DNA of 39,242 nucleotides from Solirubrobacteraceae bacterium (GTDB lineage: Bacteria > Actinomycetota > Thermoleophilia > Solirubrobacterales > Solirubrobacteraceae), in contig JADGPP010000030.1 of NCBI GenBank assembly GCA_017882375.1, positions 1 through 39,242 on the forward strand. Direction: 5' to 3'. Shown here one piece after another: positions 24,200 to 31,480 of the stretch. A program made the position numbers and the translations under genes. Each line of letters opens with the position of its first letter. Within the stretch, counting starts at the first letter, position 1. The notes beneath the pieces were generated by a model. The model did no database searches and was not told where the DNA came from. It worked only from the letters and a program-made list of their open reading frames with translations.

Positions 24200-25132
24200 T
24201 CAGCCCAGCGCGCTCTGAAAGCCCTCGCGCCAGCTCGCGTAGCGCGGCGTCCAGCCGAGCTCATGCTTGGCGCGCGCATTGGATGCACCCTGCGCGCGCG
24301 TCATCGTCATCACGCCGTACTCGCCGGCGAGCGGGCGCGCCAGCCATGCCGGCACGCGGCGCGGAGCCTTTGCGCCGAGCGCGTCCGCGAGCGCCGGGAT
24401 CCACTCGTGCACCGGCGCCGGCTCGTCGTCGACCACGTTGTACGTGTCCGATGCGCCCTGCGTGAGCGCCGCCACCGTGGCCCGCGCGGCATCCTGCACG
24501 TGGATGAACGACCACACACCGCCGCCGCCGCCGACGATCGGCAGCCGACGCCGGGCGACTTCTTGCCCGAGCGAGCCGCGCGCGGAGATCGACGTGCCCG
24601 GACCGTAGAAGTAGCCGTAGCGCAGCACGATCCCACCCGCGCCGAGCACCGTGCGCTCGAGCTCGGCGATTGCCGCCGCCGAGCGCTTGAACTGCGCCGG
24701 CGGATCGGCCATCAATGGGTCGTCCTCGACGTGAACCGTTCCCAACGGGCCGGATGCGTAGGCGAAGGCGATGCTCTGGGCGAGGACGCGCGAGGCGCCG
24801 GCTCGCTGCGCGGCCGCGACGAGATTGCGCGTGCCCTGCGTGCGCAGGCGGTCGGTGAGCGCGAAGTCGCGCACGATCTTGCGCGGATCCAGGCGCGGCG
24901 GGATCGCCGTCAGCTGATGCACGACCGCCTCAGGTCGTGCCGCGACGACGGCGCTTGTCACGGCGTCGGCGTCGAGCGCGTCGACGATGACCGCCTCGGC
25001 GCCCGCCGCGCGCACGGCTGCGGCCTTCTCGGGCGAACGCGTCATGCCGGTTACCTCGTGGCCGTCGGCGACCAGCAGCGCCAGCAGCGGCGCGCCGATC
25101 GCGCCGGTGGCGCCTGCCAGGAAGACCCTCAC
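24200..25132 (-). CDS. NAD(P)-dependent epimerase/oxidoreductase (extended/atypical SDR)
   Basis: 310 residues from a GTG that overlaps the TGA of the decarboxylase-family pseudogene (GTGA). The nucleotide site MRVFLAGATGAIGAPLLALLVADGHEV opens the protein. Further parts are AVVHQLTAIPPRLDPRKI, GTRNLVAAAQRAGASRVLAQS and VLRYGYFYGPGTSI (active-site Tyr and Lys equivalents appear as YGYFYG), then WSFIHVQDAARATVAAL and YNVVDDEPAPVHEWIPALADALG. This resembles NAD-dependent epimerase/dehydratase proteins often found beside carboxymuconolactone-decarboxylase-family genes and MocR regulators in Actinobacteria. The substrate is unknown. It is the last gene of the three-gene unit divergent from the MocR regulator. 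Confidence 0.88.
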   Translation of the reverse strand: MRVFLAGATGAIGAPLLALLVADGHEVTGMTRSPEKAAAVRAAGAEAVIVDALDADAVTSAVVAARPEAVVHQLTAIPPRLDPRKIVRDFALTDRLRTQGTRNLVAAAQRAGASRVLAQSIAFAYASGPLGTVHVEDDPLMADPPAQFKRSAAAIAELERTVLGAGGIVLRYGYFYGPGTSISARGSLGQEVARRRLPIVGGGGGVWSFIHVQDAARATVAALTQGASDTYNVVDDEPAPVHEWIPALADALGAKAPRRVPAWLARPLAGEYGVMTMTRAQGASNARAKHELGWTPRYASWREGFQSALG

Positions 25133-25502
25133 GGCGCCGCTACCGCCGGTCGCTCGGCGCCCGGCAGCGACTCGCCCACCACGCAGACCATTCCCTCGCT
25201 GAAGCCCGCCGGCGGCATGTCGAAGGCGCTGTTGAAGCGCGCGCGCATGTTCTCCAGCGCGATCACGTTGGTCAGCTCGACCAGCTGGCGCTCGTCTCGG
25301 CGAGCACCTTCAGGCGCTCCTGCATGCGAGCCTGCTTGGCGGTTGCGCGCTCGAAGGCGCCGTAGCCCATCAGCAAGCCAGGCGTGTACGCGTAGACGCC
25401 CACGGGGTCCACGTCGCGGCCAAGCTGCCTGCGCGAGACCGTGTGGGCCAACCGCACCAACGGGTTCCAGCTGCGCTTGGATACGACGTCGATTCTGGTC
25501 AT
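25129..25502 (-). pseudogene. Carboxymuconolactone decarboxylase/AhpD-family gene with out-of-frame internal deletion
   Basis: The ATG at 25502 (ATGA overlap with the upstream gene's stop) opens MTRIDVVSKRSWNPLVRLAH and continues through YTPGLLMGYGAFERATAKQ to RLKVLAETSAS, then stops at 25272. From about 25290 another frame resumes with family sequence, QLVELTNVIALENMRARFN, then FDMPPAGFSEGMVCVV, and ends at TGA 25129. Family members have 60-70 residues between these blocks, including the CxxC-type redox/catalytic centre and its HxxxA helix. Here they are missing. The junction lies within 25281-25303. The gene therefore cannot make a functional enzyme, though its truncated reading frame could still couple translation of the epimerase. 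Confidence 0.75.
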
Positions 25503-25942
25503 CGCTGCACCTCCAGCGGTCGGGTTGACTCGCGCGCGAGCCATGCCAGGGCGGCGGTCGCGAGCGCGAGCGAGGCGAAGTCGAACGGCCCGAGCCAGTG
25601 CGGATGGGCCGAGCCGATGTCGGCGAGGTGGTTGATCGCGTGCAGCGCGAACTGCAGCGCCACGCAGCAGAGGATCGGCGTGCGCCAGGAGACGCGCCGG
25701 TAAGCGACCGTCAGCGAGACGCCGAACGCCAGGTTGAACGTCGCCGTGTCGCGCAGGTAGTGGTCGTTCTGAACGCCGAACGGGCCGATGTCGGTGAAGA
25801 ACGTGTGCGGCGCGAACACCATCAACGCGGCGATCGCGAAGTGGTATGCCGCGAACGCGATCAGGCCGACGCGGACCGTCGACGCCAAGCGCACCGCTGG
25901 GCCGGTCGATGCGCTGTCGCTGGCGTCACGAGCAGTTGACAT
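25499..25942 (-). CDS. Small four-helix membrane protein of unknown function
   Basis: 147 residues from the ATG at 25942; 7 nt upstream is a TAGAGT -10, so the longer upstream frame is not used. After a polar Ala/Ser/Asp-rich N-terminus there are about four hydrophobic helices: VGLIAFAAYHFAIAALMVFAP, TATFNLAFGVSLTVAY, TPILCCVALQFALHAINHL, and FASLALATAALAWLARE. HAINHLADIG with nearby PHWLGPFD resembles the DUF4345-like group of small actinobacterial membrane proteins, but I do not assign a family. It heads the unit with the decarboxylase-family pseudogene and the epimerase, all divergent from the MocR regulator, which probably controls it. Confidence 0.72.
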   Translation of the reverse strand: MSTARDASDSASTGPAVRLASTVRVGLIAFAAYHFAIAALMVFAPHTFFTDIGPFGVQNDHYLRDTATFNLAFGVSLTVAYRRVSWRTPILCCVALQFALHAINHLADIGSAHPHWLGPFDFASLALATAALAWLARESTRPLEVQR

Positions 25943-25949
25943 GGCCGCT

Positions 25950-25955
25950 ACTCTA
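25950..25955 (-). promoter_or_regulatory. -10 element (TAGAGT) for leaderless membrane-protein gene
   Basis: On the minus strand TAGAGT reads from 25955 to 25950, 7 nt before the ATG at 25942. It lies within the 35-bp divergent region shared with the MocR gene. Confidence 0.5.
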
Positions 25956-25977
25956 GCCCAGAGGTGGTTCCCAAACA

Positions 25978-27369
25978 GTGACCAGTCTGGCGACAAAAGA
26001 AGGTACCAGTTACGGTCCGGAGCTGCTCGTGCGCCTACGCGGCGGGCGCCGCCGCGCACAGCTGGAGGATCGCCTGCGCGAGCTCGTGCGCGACGGCACG
26101 CTCACGGCCGGCAGCCGGATGCCGTCCTCGCGGGCGCTCGCGGGCGACCTGAGCGTGTCGCGGCGGCTGGTCGTCGACGCCTACGCGCAGCTGCTCGCCG
26201 AGGGCTATCTGATCGCCCGTCAGGGCGCCGGCACCTATGTGGCGCAGGCCACCGCTGCGGCCGACGGCGCCGCTCCGCCGCAGGTCTCCCGCGCGCCGCA
26301 GTTCGACTTCTTCCCCGGCGCGCCCGACCTGTCCTCGTTCCCGCGCTCGCTGTGGCTGCGCGCGATGCGCGACGTGCTGCGCGTGGCGCCCGACGGCGCG
26401 CTCGCCTACCCGGATGCGCGTGGCGCCCCCGAGCTGCGCCGCGCGCTCAGCTCATACCTGCGACGCGTGCGCGGCGTCGTCGTCGAGCCCGACGCGATCG
26501 TCGTCTGCTCCGGCGCCACGCAGGGGCTGGCGCTGCTCGGGCGCGCGCTGGTCACCCAGGGCGTGACGGCGATCGACGTCGAGGACCCCGGTCTGCCACC
26601 GCACCGCGCGGTGCTCGCCTACGCCGGCCTGCAGGTGCGCGGGGCAACCGTGGACGAGCAGGGCGTGGACGTCGCCGCGCTGCGCGCGCCGGTCGTGCTG
26701 ACCACGCCGGCTCATCAGTGCCCGACGGGCGTCGTGCTCTCGCCGCAGCGCCGCGGCGAGCTCGTGCGCTGGGCGCGCGAGGGCGGCCTGGTGATCGAGG
26801 ACGACTACGACGCCGAGTTCCGCTACGACCGCGCCCCGCTCGGCGCGCTGCAGGGGCTCGCGCCCGACCGGGTCGTGTACATGGGCACGGTGTCAAAGAC
26901 GCTCGCGCCGGGCCTGCGCCTCGGCTGGCTGGTGCTGCCGGCATCGCTGATCGACGCCGTCGTGCAGGCCAAGGCCCTCGACGACCTCGGCTGCCCGGCG
27001 CTCGACCAGCTCGTGCTCGCGCGGTTGCTGGAGACCTCGGCGTATGACCGTCATCTGCGCCGCGCGCGCCGGCGCAACCGCGCGCGACGCGACGCGCTGA
27101 TCGCGGCCGTCGCGCGCGAGCTGCCCCGAGCGCGCGTCAGCGGCATCTCCGCCGGGCTGCACGCGCTCGTGCGCCTGCCGCGCGCCGTCGACCTGCAGGG
27201 GCTGGTCAGCGCCGCCGAGCAGCGCTCGCTGCGCGTGTACCCGCTGGAGTTCCACCGGATCGAGCCCGCGGGTGAGGCCGACGCGCTCGTAATGGGCTAC
27301 GCCAACCTCTCAGAGCCGGCGATCGACGAGGGCGTGCGCCGACTGTCGGAAGTCCTGCGAGAGCTCTGA
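25978..27369 (+). CDS. MocR-type regulator (GntR HTH fused to PLP aminotransferase-like domain)
   Basis: 463 residues from a GTG at 25978. Residues about 25-90 form a GntR winged helix (LEDRLRELVRDGTLTAGSRMPSSRALAGDLSVSRRLVVDAYAQLLAEGYL). Residues about 110-460 form a fold-type-I aminotransferase domain with the PLP-binding Lys307 in VSKTLAPGLRLGW and the DDYDAEFRY motif. MocR proteins are regulators that sense PLP or an amino compound and typically bind direct repeats near divergent promoters. ACCAGT occurs at 25981-25986 and 26005-26010, inside the first codons, and may be such an operator. The divergent targets are likely the membrane protein, the decarboxylase-family pseudogene and the epimerase. 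Confidence 0.9.
   Translation: MTSLATKEGTSYGPELLVRLRGGRRRAQLEDRLRELVRDGTLTAGSRMPSSRALAGDLSVSRRLVVDAYAQLLAEGYLIARQGAGTYVAQATAAADGAAPPQVSRAPQFDFFPGAPDLSSFPRSLWLRAMRDVLRVAPDGALAYPDARGAPELRRALSSYLRRVRGVVVEPDAIVVCSGATQGLALLGRALVTQGVTAIDVEDPGLPPHRAVLAYAGLQVRGATVDEQGVDVAALRAPVVLTTPAHQCPTGVVLSPQRRGELVRWAREGGLVIEDDYDAEFRYDRAPLGALQGLAPDRVVYMGTVSKTLAPGLRLGWLVLPASLIDAVVQAKALDDLGCPALDQLVLARLLETSAYDRHLRRARRRNRARRDALIAAVARELPRARVSGISAGLHALVRLPRAVDLQGLVSAAEQRSLRVYPLEFHRIEPAGEADALVMGYANLSEPAIDEGVRRLSEVLREL
25981..26010. promoter_or_regulatory. Possible MocR operator: direct repeat of ACCAGT
   Basis: Two ACCAGT hexamers lie 24 bp apart (start to start) at the beginning of the regulator gene, 26-55 bp from the divergent -10. 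Repeats on the same helix face near a divergent MocR promoter fit known MocR operators, but two hexamers could occur by chance. Confidence 0.3.
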
Positions 27370-27420
27370 GCGATCGAGGTCGCGCGATGACCGGTCGAGA
27401 GCCACCAGAACCCTCAGCAC

Positions 27421-27449
27421 CGCCGGAGCCGCCACCGACGGCTCCGGCG
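27421..27449. terminator. Strong bidirectional hairpin between MocR and FAD oxidoreductase genes
   Basis: An 11-bp perfect stem, CGCCGGAGCCG (27421-27431) with CGGCTCCGGCG (27439-27449), encloses a 7-nt loop. It lies 52 bp after the MocR stop and 23 bp beyond the converging gene's stop. No U-tract follows on either side. Confidence 0.6.
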
Positions 27450-27471
27450 CGCCCGCGGGCGAAGGACGGTC

Positions 27472-28632
27472 TCAGGCGGGCGCGCCCGCCGAGACGGCGG
27501 CGAGCCGCGAGCGCGTCAGCGCGCGGGCGCCTTCGGCGACGAAGGTCGGCGGGGCGATCGCCAGATACTGATCGAACACCCAGCCGCACAACCGGCGGTT
27601 CTCGAACAGGTGGATGACAGCGGTGAGCGAGCGGCTGGGCGTCAGGCGTCCGGCGGCCTGCTGGGCACGGAGCATCCATGCGAACTTGCGCGTGTGCGCG
27701 GCCGAGAAGGCGCCGTAGCGCGCCAGCGCCAGCTCGCGCGAGCGCCGGCCCTCGAGCACGGCGCGCAGCTCGCGCCCGCAGGCCAGCCCGAAGTACAGCG
27801 CCGTGCGGATGCCCTCGGCTGTCAGCGGGAGACAGTGCCCGGCAGAGTCGCCGGCGAAGAACACGCCGTCCTCGACCGCCGGGCGCAGCTGATGGGGGAT
27901 CCAGTTGCCCTGGTATCCCTCCGCGGGCAGACCGAGGTCGCCGGCGAGCCTGACGGTCGGCTCCTTGACGTGATCGGAGGGCCAGAAGGAGCCGACGCCG
28001 ACGCGCAGCTCGTCCTCGGCGGGGAAGCTCCAGGAGTAGCCGGCGCGCACGTAGCGCGGGTCGACCCACAGCTCCATCTCCTCGCCGCGACCCGGCGGGT
28101 GCACCTCCAGGCCGCGCGACAGGCGCGCGTCGGGCGGCTGGATCGTCGTCTGGTTGGACAGCACGCGCCGCCAGCCGAGCCCGTCGACGACCAGCGGCGC
28201 GGTCAGCGAGCCGCGGTCGGTGTGCACGGTCGAGCCGTCGCGGCCGGTCACGGTCGCGGTCTCGAACTCCAGCTCGCCGTCGTCGGCGTGATCCCACATC
28301 AGCGCGCACAGCTCGCGGTAGTCAAACGTCGAGAACGACCACGGCAGCGACCAGCGCGAGGTGTGAAACGGCGTGTGCACGACGAGCTCGTCGAAGGTCT
28401 GGCGATGCGAGGACTGCAGATCCATCGCGCTCAGCCAGCGCGTGGGCATCGCGCACGCCGATGTCTGGCGCTCGCCGATCTCGTAGCGATCGATCATGAG
28501 CACGCGCGCGCCGGCGCCGGCTAGCTCGCGGGCGATGGCCAGGCCGGCGAAGCTCGCACCGCACACCAGGACGTCGCAATCGCGCTCCAGCGGTGTGCGC
28601 GCCGCTCCCCGCGTCGTCGCTCGTACAGGCAT
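27472..28632 (-). CDS. FAD-dependent oxidoreductase (geranylgeranyl-reductase-like)
   Basis: 386 residues. The N-terminal FAD Rossmann motif is DVLVCGASFAGLAIARELAG, ending in VLMIDR, and the second FAD motif is GVFFAGDSAGHCLPLTAEGIRTALYFGL near residue 265. In between are SWSFPAEDELRVGVGSFW and a GLEVHPPG segment. This is the layout of the geranylgeranyl reductase/digeranylgeranylglycerophospholipid reductase and halogenase-like group; the exact substrate is not clear. A CAMPTRW segment near residue 60 resembles the cysteine-bearing substrate loop of prenyl reductases. It is divergent from rpsA, with its TATCAT -10 only 10 bp from the rpsA -10. Confidence 0.82.
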   Translation of the reverse strand: MPVRATTRGAARTPLERDCDVLVCGASFAGLAIARELAGAGARVLMIDRYEIGERQTSACAMPTRWLSAMDLQSSHRQTFDELVVHTPFHTSRWSLPWSFSTFDYRELCALMWDHADDGELEFETATVTGRDGSTVHTDRGSLTAPLVVDGLGWRRVLSNQTTIQPPDARLSRGLEVHPPGRGEEMELWVDPRYVRAGYSWSFPAEDELRVGVGSFWPSDHVKEPTVRLAGDLGLPAEGYQGNWIPHQLRPAVEDGVFFAGDSAGHCLPLTAEGIRTALYFGLACGRELRAVLEGRRSRELALARYGAFSAAHTRKFAWMLRAQQAAGRLTPSRSLTAVIHLFENRRLCGWVFDQYLAIAPPTFVAEGARALTRSRLAAVSAGAPA

Positions 28633-28642
28633 ATTCCCCGCA

Positions 28643-28648
28643 ATGATA
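28643..28648 (-). promoter_or_regulatory. Candidate -10 (TATCAT) for the FAD oxidoreductase gene
   Basis: The hexamer reads from 28648 to 28643 on the minus strand, 10 nt before the ATG at 28632, implying a very short leader. The rpsA -10 on the other strand is 10 bp away, so the two promoters overlap and may compete. Confidence 0.45.
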
Positions 28649-28657
28649 CGGCTGCGC

Positions 28658-28663
28658 TAGGCT
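28658..28663 (+). promoter_or_regulatory. -10 element (TAGGCT) for leaderless rpsA
   Basis: TAGGCT ends 6 nt before the GTG at 28670, which places that GTG at the predicted transcription start. The ATG at 28682 is the alternative start. Confidence 0.5.
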
Positions 28664-28669
28664 TCGCCG

Positions 28670-30202
28670 GTGCAAACGGTGATGGAGAATCCTCAGGCTC
28701 GCGTGGTCGAGGGGTCCAACGGGCTCCTGTTGGAGATCGATGGCGCGATCGTGCCCAACTACGAGGCGACCTTCCGGACGATCGAGGAGGGCGAGGTCGT
28801 AACGGGCCACGTCGTGCGAATCGACAAGGACGAGGTCCTCGTCGACATCGGCTACAAGTCCGAGGGCGTCATCCCGGCCAACGAGCTTTCGATCCGCAAG
28901 TCGGTCGATCCCAAAGACGAGGTGCACCTCGGCGAGGAGGTCGACGCGATCGTCATGACCAAGGAGGACCAGGACGGTCGCCTGATCATGTCGAAGAAGC
29001 GCGCGCGCTTCGAGAAGGCGTGGCGCCGCATCGAAACGGCCGCCGAGTCGGGAGAGCCCGTGGAGGGCACCGTGATCGAGGTCGTCAAGGGAGGATTGAT
29101 CATTGATCTCGGCGTGCGCGGCTTCCTTCCCGCTTCGCTGGTCGACATCCGGCGCGTGCCCAACCTGGACGAGTACATGGGCACGAAGATCGAGACGAAG
29201 GTGATCGAGCTCAACCGTTCGCGCAACAACGTCGTGCTGTCGCGCCGCGCGGTGCTCGAGGAGGAGCGCAAGGAGGTCCGCCAGCAGATCCTCGACCGCC
29301 TGCAGCCGGGCCTGGTCGTCGAAGGCCAGATCTCCAACATCGTCGATTTCGGCGCGTTCGTCGATCTCGACGGGATCGACGGGCTGATCCACATCTCCGA
29401 GCTTTCGTGGTCGCACGTCAACCACCCGAGCGAGATTCTCACGATCGGCGACACCGTCAAGGTCAAGGTGCTGGACATCGACCGCGACCGCCAGCGCATC
29501 TCGCTGGGTCTCAAGCAGACCCAGGAGGACCCGTGGCAGCGGATCGTGGACACCTACAACGTCGGCGACGAGCTCGAGGGCAAGGTCACCAAGGTCGTCA
29601 CGTTCGGCGCTTTCGTGGAGATCCTCGACGGCGTCGAGGGGCTCGTGCACATCTCAGAGCTCGCGCCGCACCACGTCGAGAGCCCGCGCGAGATCGTGCA
29701 CCCGGGCGACGAGATCCGCGTGAAGATCCTCGAGATCGACTCCGAGCGCCGCCGCCTCTCGTTGTCGGCCAAGCGCGTGGAGGACCAGATCCTGCCCGTG
29801 TCGCGTCCTGGCGAGCCCGAGGCTCAGCCGGCCGACGCAGCGCCGGACGCCGAGCTGCAGGCCGCGCCTGAGGGGCCCGAGGCCGCAGCGCCCGAGGCCG
29901 CAGCGCCCGAGGCCGCAGCGCCCGAGGCCGCGGCGCCGGCAATTGAGCAGGCCGAGCCCGAGGCTGCGGCTCCTGTCGAGGCCCCGGCGCCCGCAGAGGC
30001 CGCCGGGTCGGCGCAGGACGTCGAGCCCGCCGCCAGCGGCGAGGCTGCCGTGGCAGAGCCCGAGCCGGCGAGCGAGGACGAGCAGGCGCTGGCAGCGGCC
30101 GCTGGCGAGGGGTCGGCCGAGGCCGAGGCCGAGCAACCGCCGGCCGAGGCGAGCGCGGCCGACCAGGCCGCCGAGCCCGCAGCCGAGCCCGCCCAGGACT
30201 GA
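28670..30202 (+). CDS. rpsA: 30S ribosomal protein S1
   Basis: 510 residues from the GTG (or 506 from the ATG at 28682). Four S1/OB domains begin near residues 42, 128, 214 and 300, each with the G-x-V/E-x-G-x-V pattern (for example GQISNIVDFGAFVDLDG and GKVTKVVTFGAFVEILDG); domains 3 and 4 are the most canonical, ending GLIHISELSW and GLVHISEL. Actinobacterial S1 has four such domains. The last 130 residues are an Ala/Glu/Pro-rich tail with no predicted fold, containing a fourfold PEAAA repeat. The protein binds mRNA at the 30S platform; in a genome with many leaderless genes its role in initiation is interesting. coaE follows after 24 nt. Confidence 0.96.
   Translation: MQTVMENPQARVVEGSNGLLLEIDGAIVPNYEATFRTIEEGEVVTGHVVRIDKDEVLVDIGYKSEGVIPANELSIRKSVDPKDEVHLGEEVDAIVMTKEDQDGRLIMSKKRARFEKAWRRIETAAESGEPVEGTVIEVVKGGLIIDLGVRGFLPASLVDIRRVPNLDEYMGTKIETKVIELNRSRNNVVLSRRAVLEEERKEVRQQILDRLQPGLVVEGQISNIVDFGAFVDLDGIDGLIHISELSWSHVNHPSEILTIGDTVKVKVLDIDRDRQRISLGLKQTQEDPWQRIVDTYNVGDELEGKVTKVVTFGAFVEILDGVEGLVHISELAPHHVESPREIVHPGDEIRVKILEIDSERRRLSLSAKRVEDQILPVSRPGEPEAQPADAAPDAELQAAPEGPEAAAPEAAAPEAAAPEAAAPAIEQAEPEAAAPVEAPAPAEAAGSAQDVEPAASGEAAVAEPEPASEDEQALAAAAGEGSAEAEAEQPPAEASAADQAAEPAAEPAQD
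29876..29935 (+). repeat. Four tandem 15-bp units in rpsA encoding PEAAA
   Basis: The unit CCCGAGGCCGCAGCG is repeated exactly three times, and a fourth copy has one change (GCGGCG at its end). It is in frame and encodes PEAAA four times. Near-identity at DNA level suggests recent slippage, so copy number may vary between strains. Confidence 0.9.
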
Positions 30203-30226
30203 CGCGGTCTGAGCGGCGCCGGGCGA

Positions 30227-30838
30227 GTGGAGCCGGTGGTGCCCTTCGTGGGGCTGACCGGGGGCATGGGCGCGGGCAAGTCGACCGCGCTTGCGGCGCT
30301 TGAGCGTCTCGGCGCGGCGGTGCTGTCCAGCGACGCGGTTGTGCACGAGCTGTACGCGCACGACGCGCAGCTGCGCGACGCCGTGGTCGAGCGCTGGGGG
30401 GCGCAGGTCGCGCCCGACGGCGTCGTCGACCGCTCGGCGGTGGCCGAGCGGGCATTCGCCAGCGCCGAGGAGCGCGCGTGGCTGGAGGGTCTGCTGTGGC
30501 CGCTGGTCGGCGCTCGCGTGGCCGCCTGGCTCACCGATGTGCGCGCCGGCGGGTCTGCGCGCAACGGGCGGCCGCGGGCGGCGGTCGTAGAGGTGCCGCT
30601 GCTGTTCGAGGCCGGCCTGGAAGGGCTCTACGATGCGACGGTCGCGGTCGTCTCCGATGAGACGCTGCGCCACGAGCGCGCCTCCGCGCGCGGGCACGCG
30701 CTGGCCGACGAGCGCTCGGCGCGCCAGCTCTCACAGCAGGAGAAGGCGCGGCGGGCGACGTTCGTCGTGCGCAACGACGGCTCAGAACAGGAGTTGGAAC
30801 AGGAGTTGTCGGCGGTACTTGACAAGCTGGAAGGATGA
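30227..30838 (+). CDS. coaE: Dephospho-CoA kinase
   Basis: 203 residues from a GTG. The P-loop is FVGLTGGMGAGKSTALAALE, followed by LSSDAVVHELYA (substrate Asp), VVEVPLLFEAGLEGLYD and VVSDETLRHERASARG, all typical of CoaE. It phosphorylates the 3'-hydroxyl of dephospho-CoA, the last step of CoA synthesis. The order rpsA-coaE is conserved in Actinobacteria. In Mycobacterium CoaE carries a long C-terminal extra domain; this version is the short, single-domain form. It overlaps the next gene by ATGA. Confidence 0.95.
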   Translation: MEPVVPFVGLTGGMGAGKSTALAALERLGAAVLSSDAVVHELYAHDAQLRDAVVERWGAQVAPDGVVDRSAVAERAFASAEERAWLEGLLWPLVGARVAAWLTDVRAGGSARNGRPRAAVVEVPLLFEAGLEGLYDATVAVVSDETLRHERASARGHALADERSARQLSQQEKARRATFVVRNDGSEQELEQELSAVLDKLEG

Positions 30839-31458
30839 GCCGGCAGGTGGCCATGGGCGGGCGGCGGACGGCGCGGACGATCAGCCGGCGCACGCTCGGC
30901 ACGCTGACGGCGCTCGCGGTAGCGGCGCTGATCGTCGTGCTGATCGCCTCGGAGGTCAACCACGCCGTCAACGGGCTCGGCCTGCCGTTGACCAACGCGG
31001 ACGTGATCCGCAAGCAGGCGGCGGAAAAGCGCCTGGACCCGGCGCTGATCGCGGCGGTCATCTATGCCGAGTCCAAATTTGCCCCGCGCCAGTCCTCGGC
31101 GGGCGCGGAGGGCCTGATGCAGATCCTTCCGGAAACCGCCTACTACATCGCGCATCTGTCGGGGGGTAGCCGGTTCACGGCCAGCGACCTGGCGACGCCG
31201 AGCATCAACGTGGCCTACGGCAGCTACTACCTGCGCTACCTGCTGGACCACTACGACGGCAACGAGATGCTCGCGGTGGCGGCCTACAACGGCGGCCTGG
31301 CCAACGTCGACGGCTGGGTGGCGCGAGCGCGCGCGAAGGGGGGGCACCTGACGGTCGCCACGATTCCCTTTCCCGAGACGCGTGCGTACGTGCAGCGCGT
31401 GCTGAGCGCTCAGCAGGACTACCGCACGACCTATCGGCGCGAGCTGGGGCTGGGGTAG
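30835..31458 (+). CDS. Membrane-anchored SLT-type lytic transglycosylase
   Basis: 207 residues, starting in an ATGA overlap with coaE. A basic N-terminus (RRTARTISRRTLG) and one hydrophobic helix (about 25-42, LTALAVAALIVVLIAS) form an uncleaved anchor. The SLT domain follows with catalytic Glu in IYAESKFAPRQSS, then GAEGLMQILPETA, INVAYGSYYLRYLLDHY and AVAAYNGGLANVDGW, and the ending TIPFPETRAYVQRVLSA. Such enzymes cleave peptidoglycan between MurNAc and GlcNAc with anhydro-ring formation. Its place between coaE and uvrB is not part of the mycobacterial order and suggests later insertion into the cluster. Confidence 0.92.
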   Translation: MSRQVAMGGRRTARTISRRTLGTLTALAVAALIVVLIASEVNHAVNGLGLPLTNADVIRKQAAEKRLDPALIAAVIYAESKFAPRQSSAGAEGLMQILPETAYYIAHLSGGSRFTASDLATPSINVAYGSYYLRYLLDHYDGNEMLAVAAYNGGLANVDGWVARARAKGGHLTVATIPFPETRAYVQRVLSAQQDYRTTYRRELGLG

Positions 31459-31466
31459 GCGCTCGC

Positions 31467-31472
31467 TACGGT
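31467..31472 (+). promoter_or_regulatory. Candidate -10 (TACGGT) for leaderless uvrB
   Basis: TACGGT ends 8 nt before the ATG at 31481. No SOS box of the CGAAC-N4-GTTCG type is present upstream, in contrast to uvrA. Confidence 0.4.
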
Positions 31473-31480
31473 AGAGAGGG

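Noticed and set aside
27387-27617. Small Pro-rich open frame after the MocR gene
   Set aside because: It runs through the terminator hairpin and antisense into the FAD oxidoreductase; its composition is biased and no start signal is seen.
31440-31480. SOS box upstream of uvrB
   Set aside because: No GAAC...GTTC-type inverted repeat is present there.
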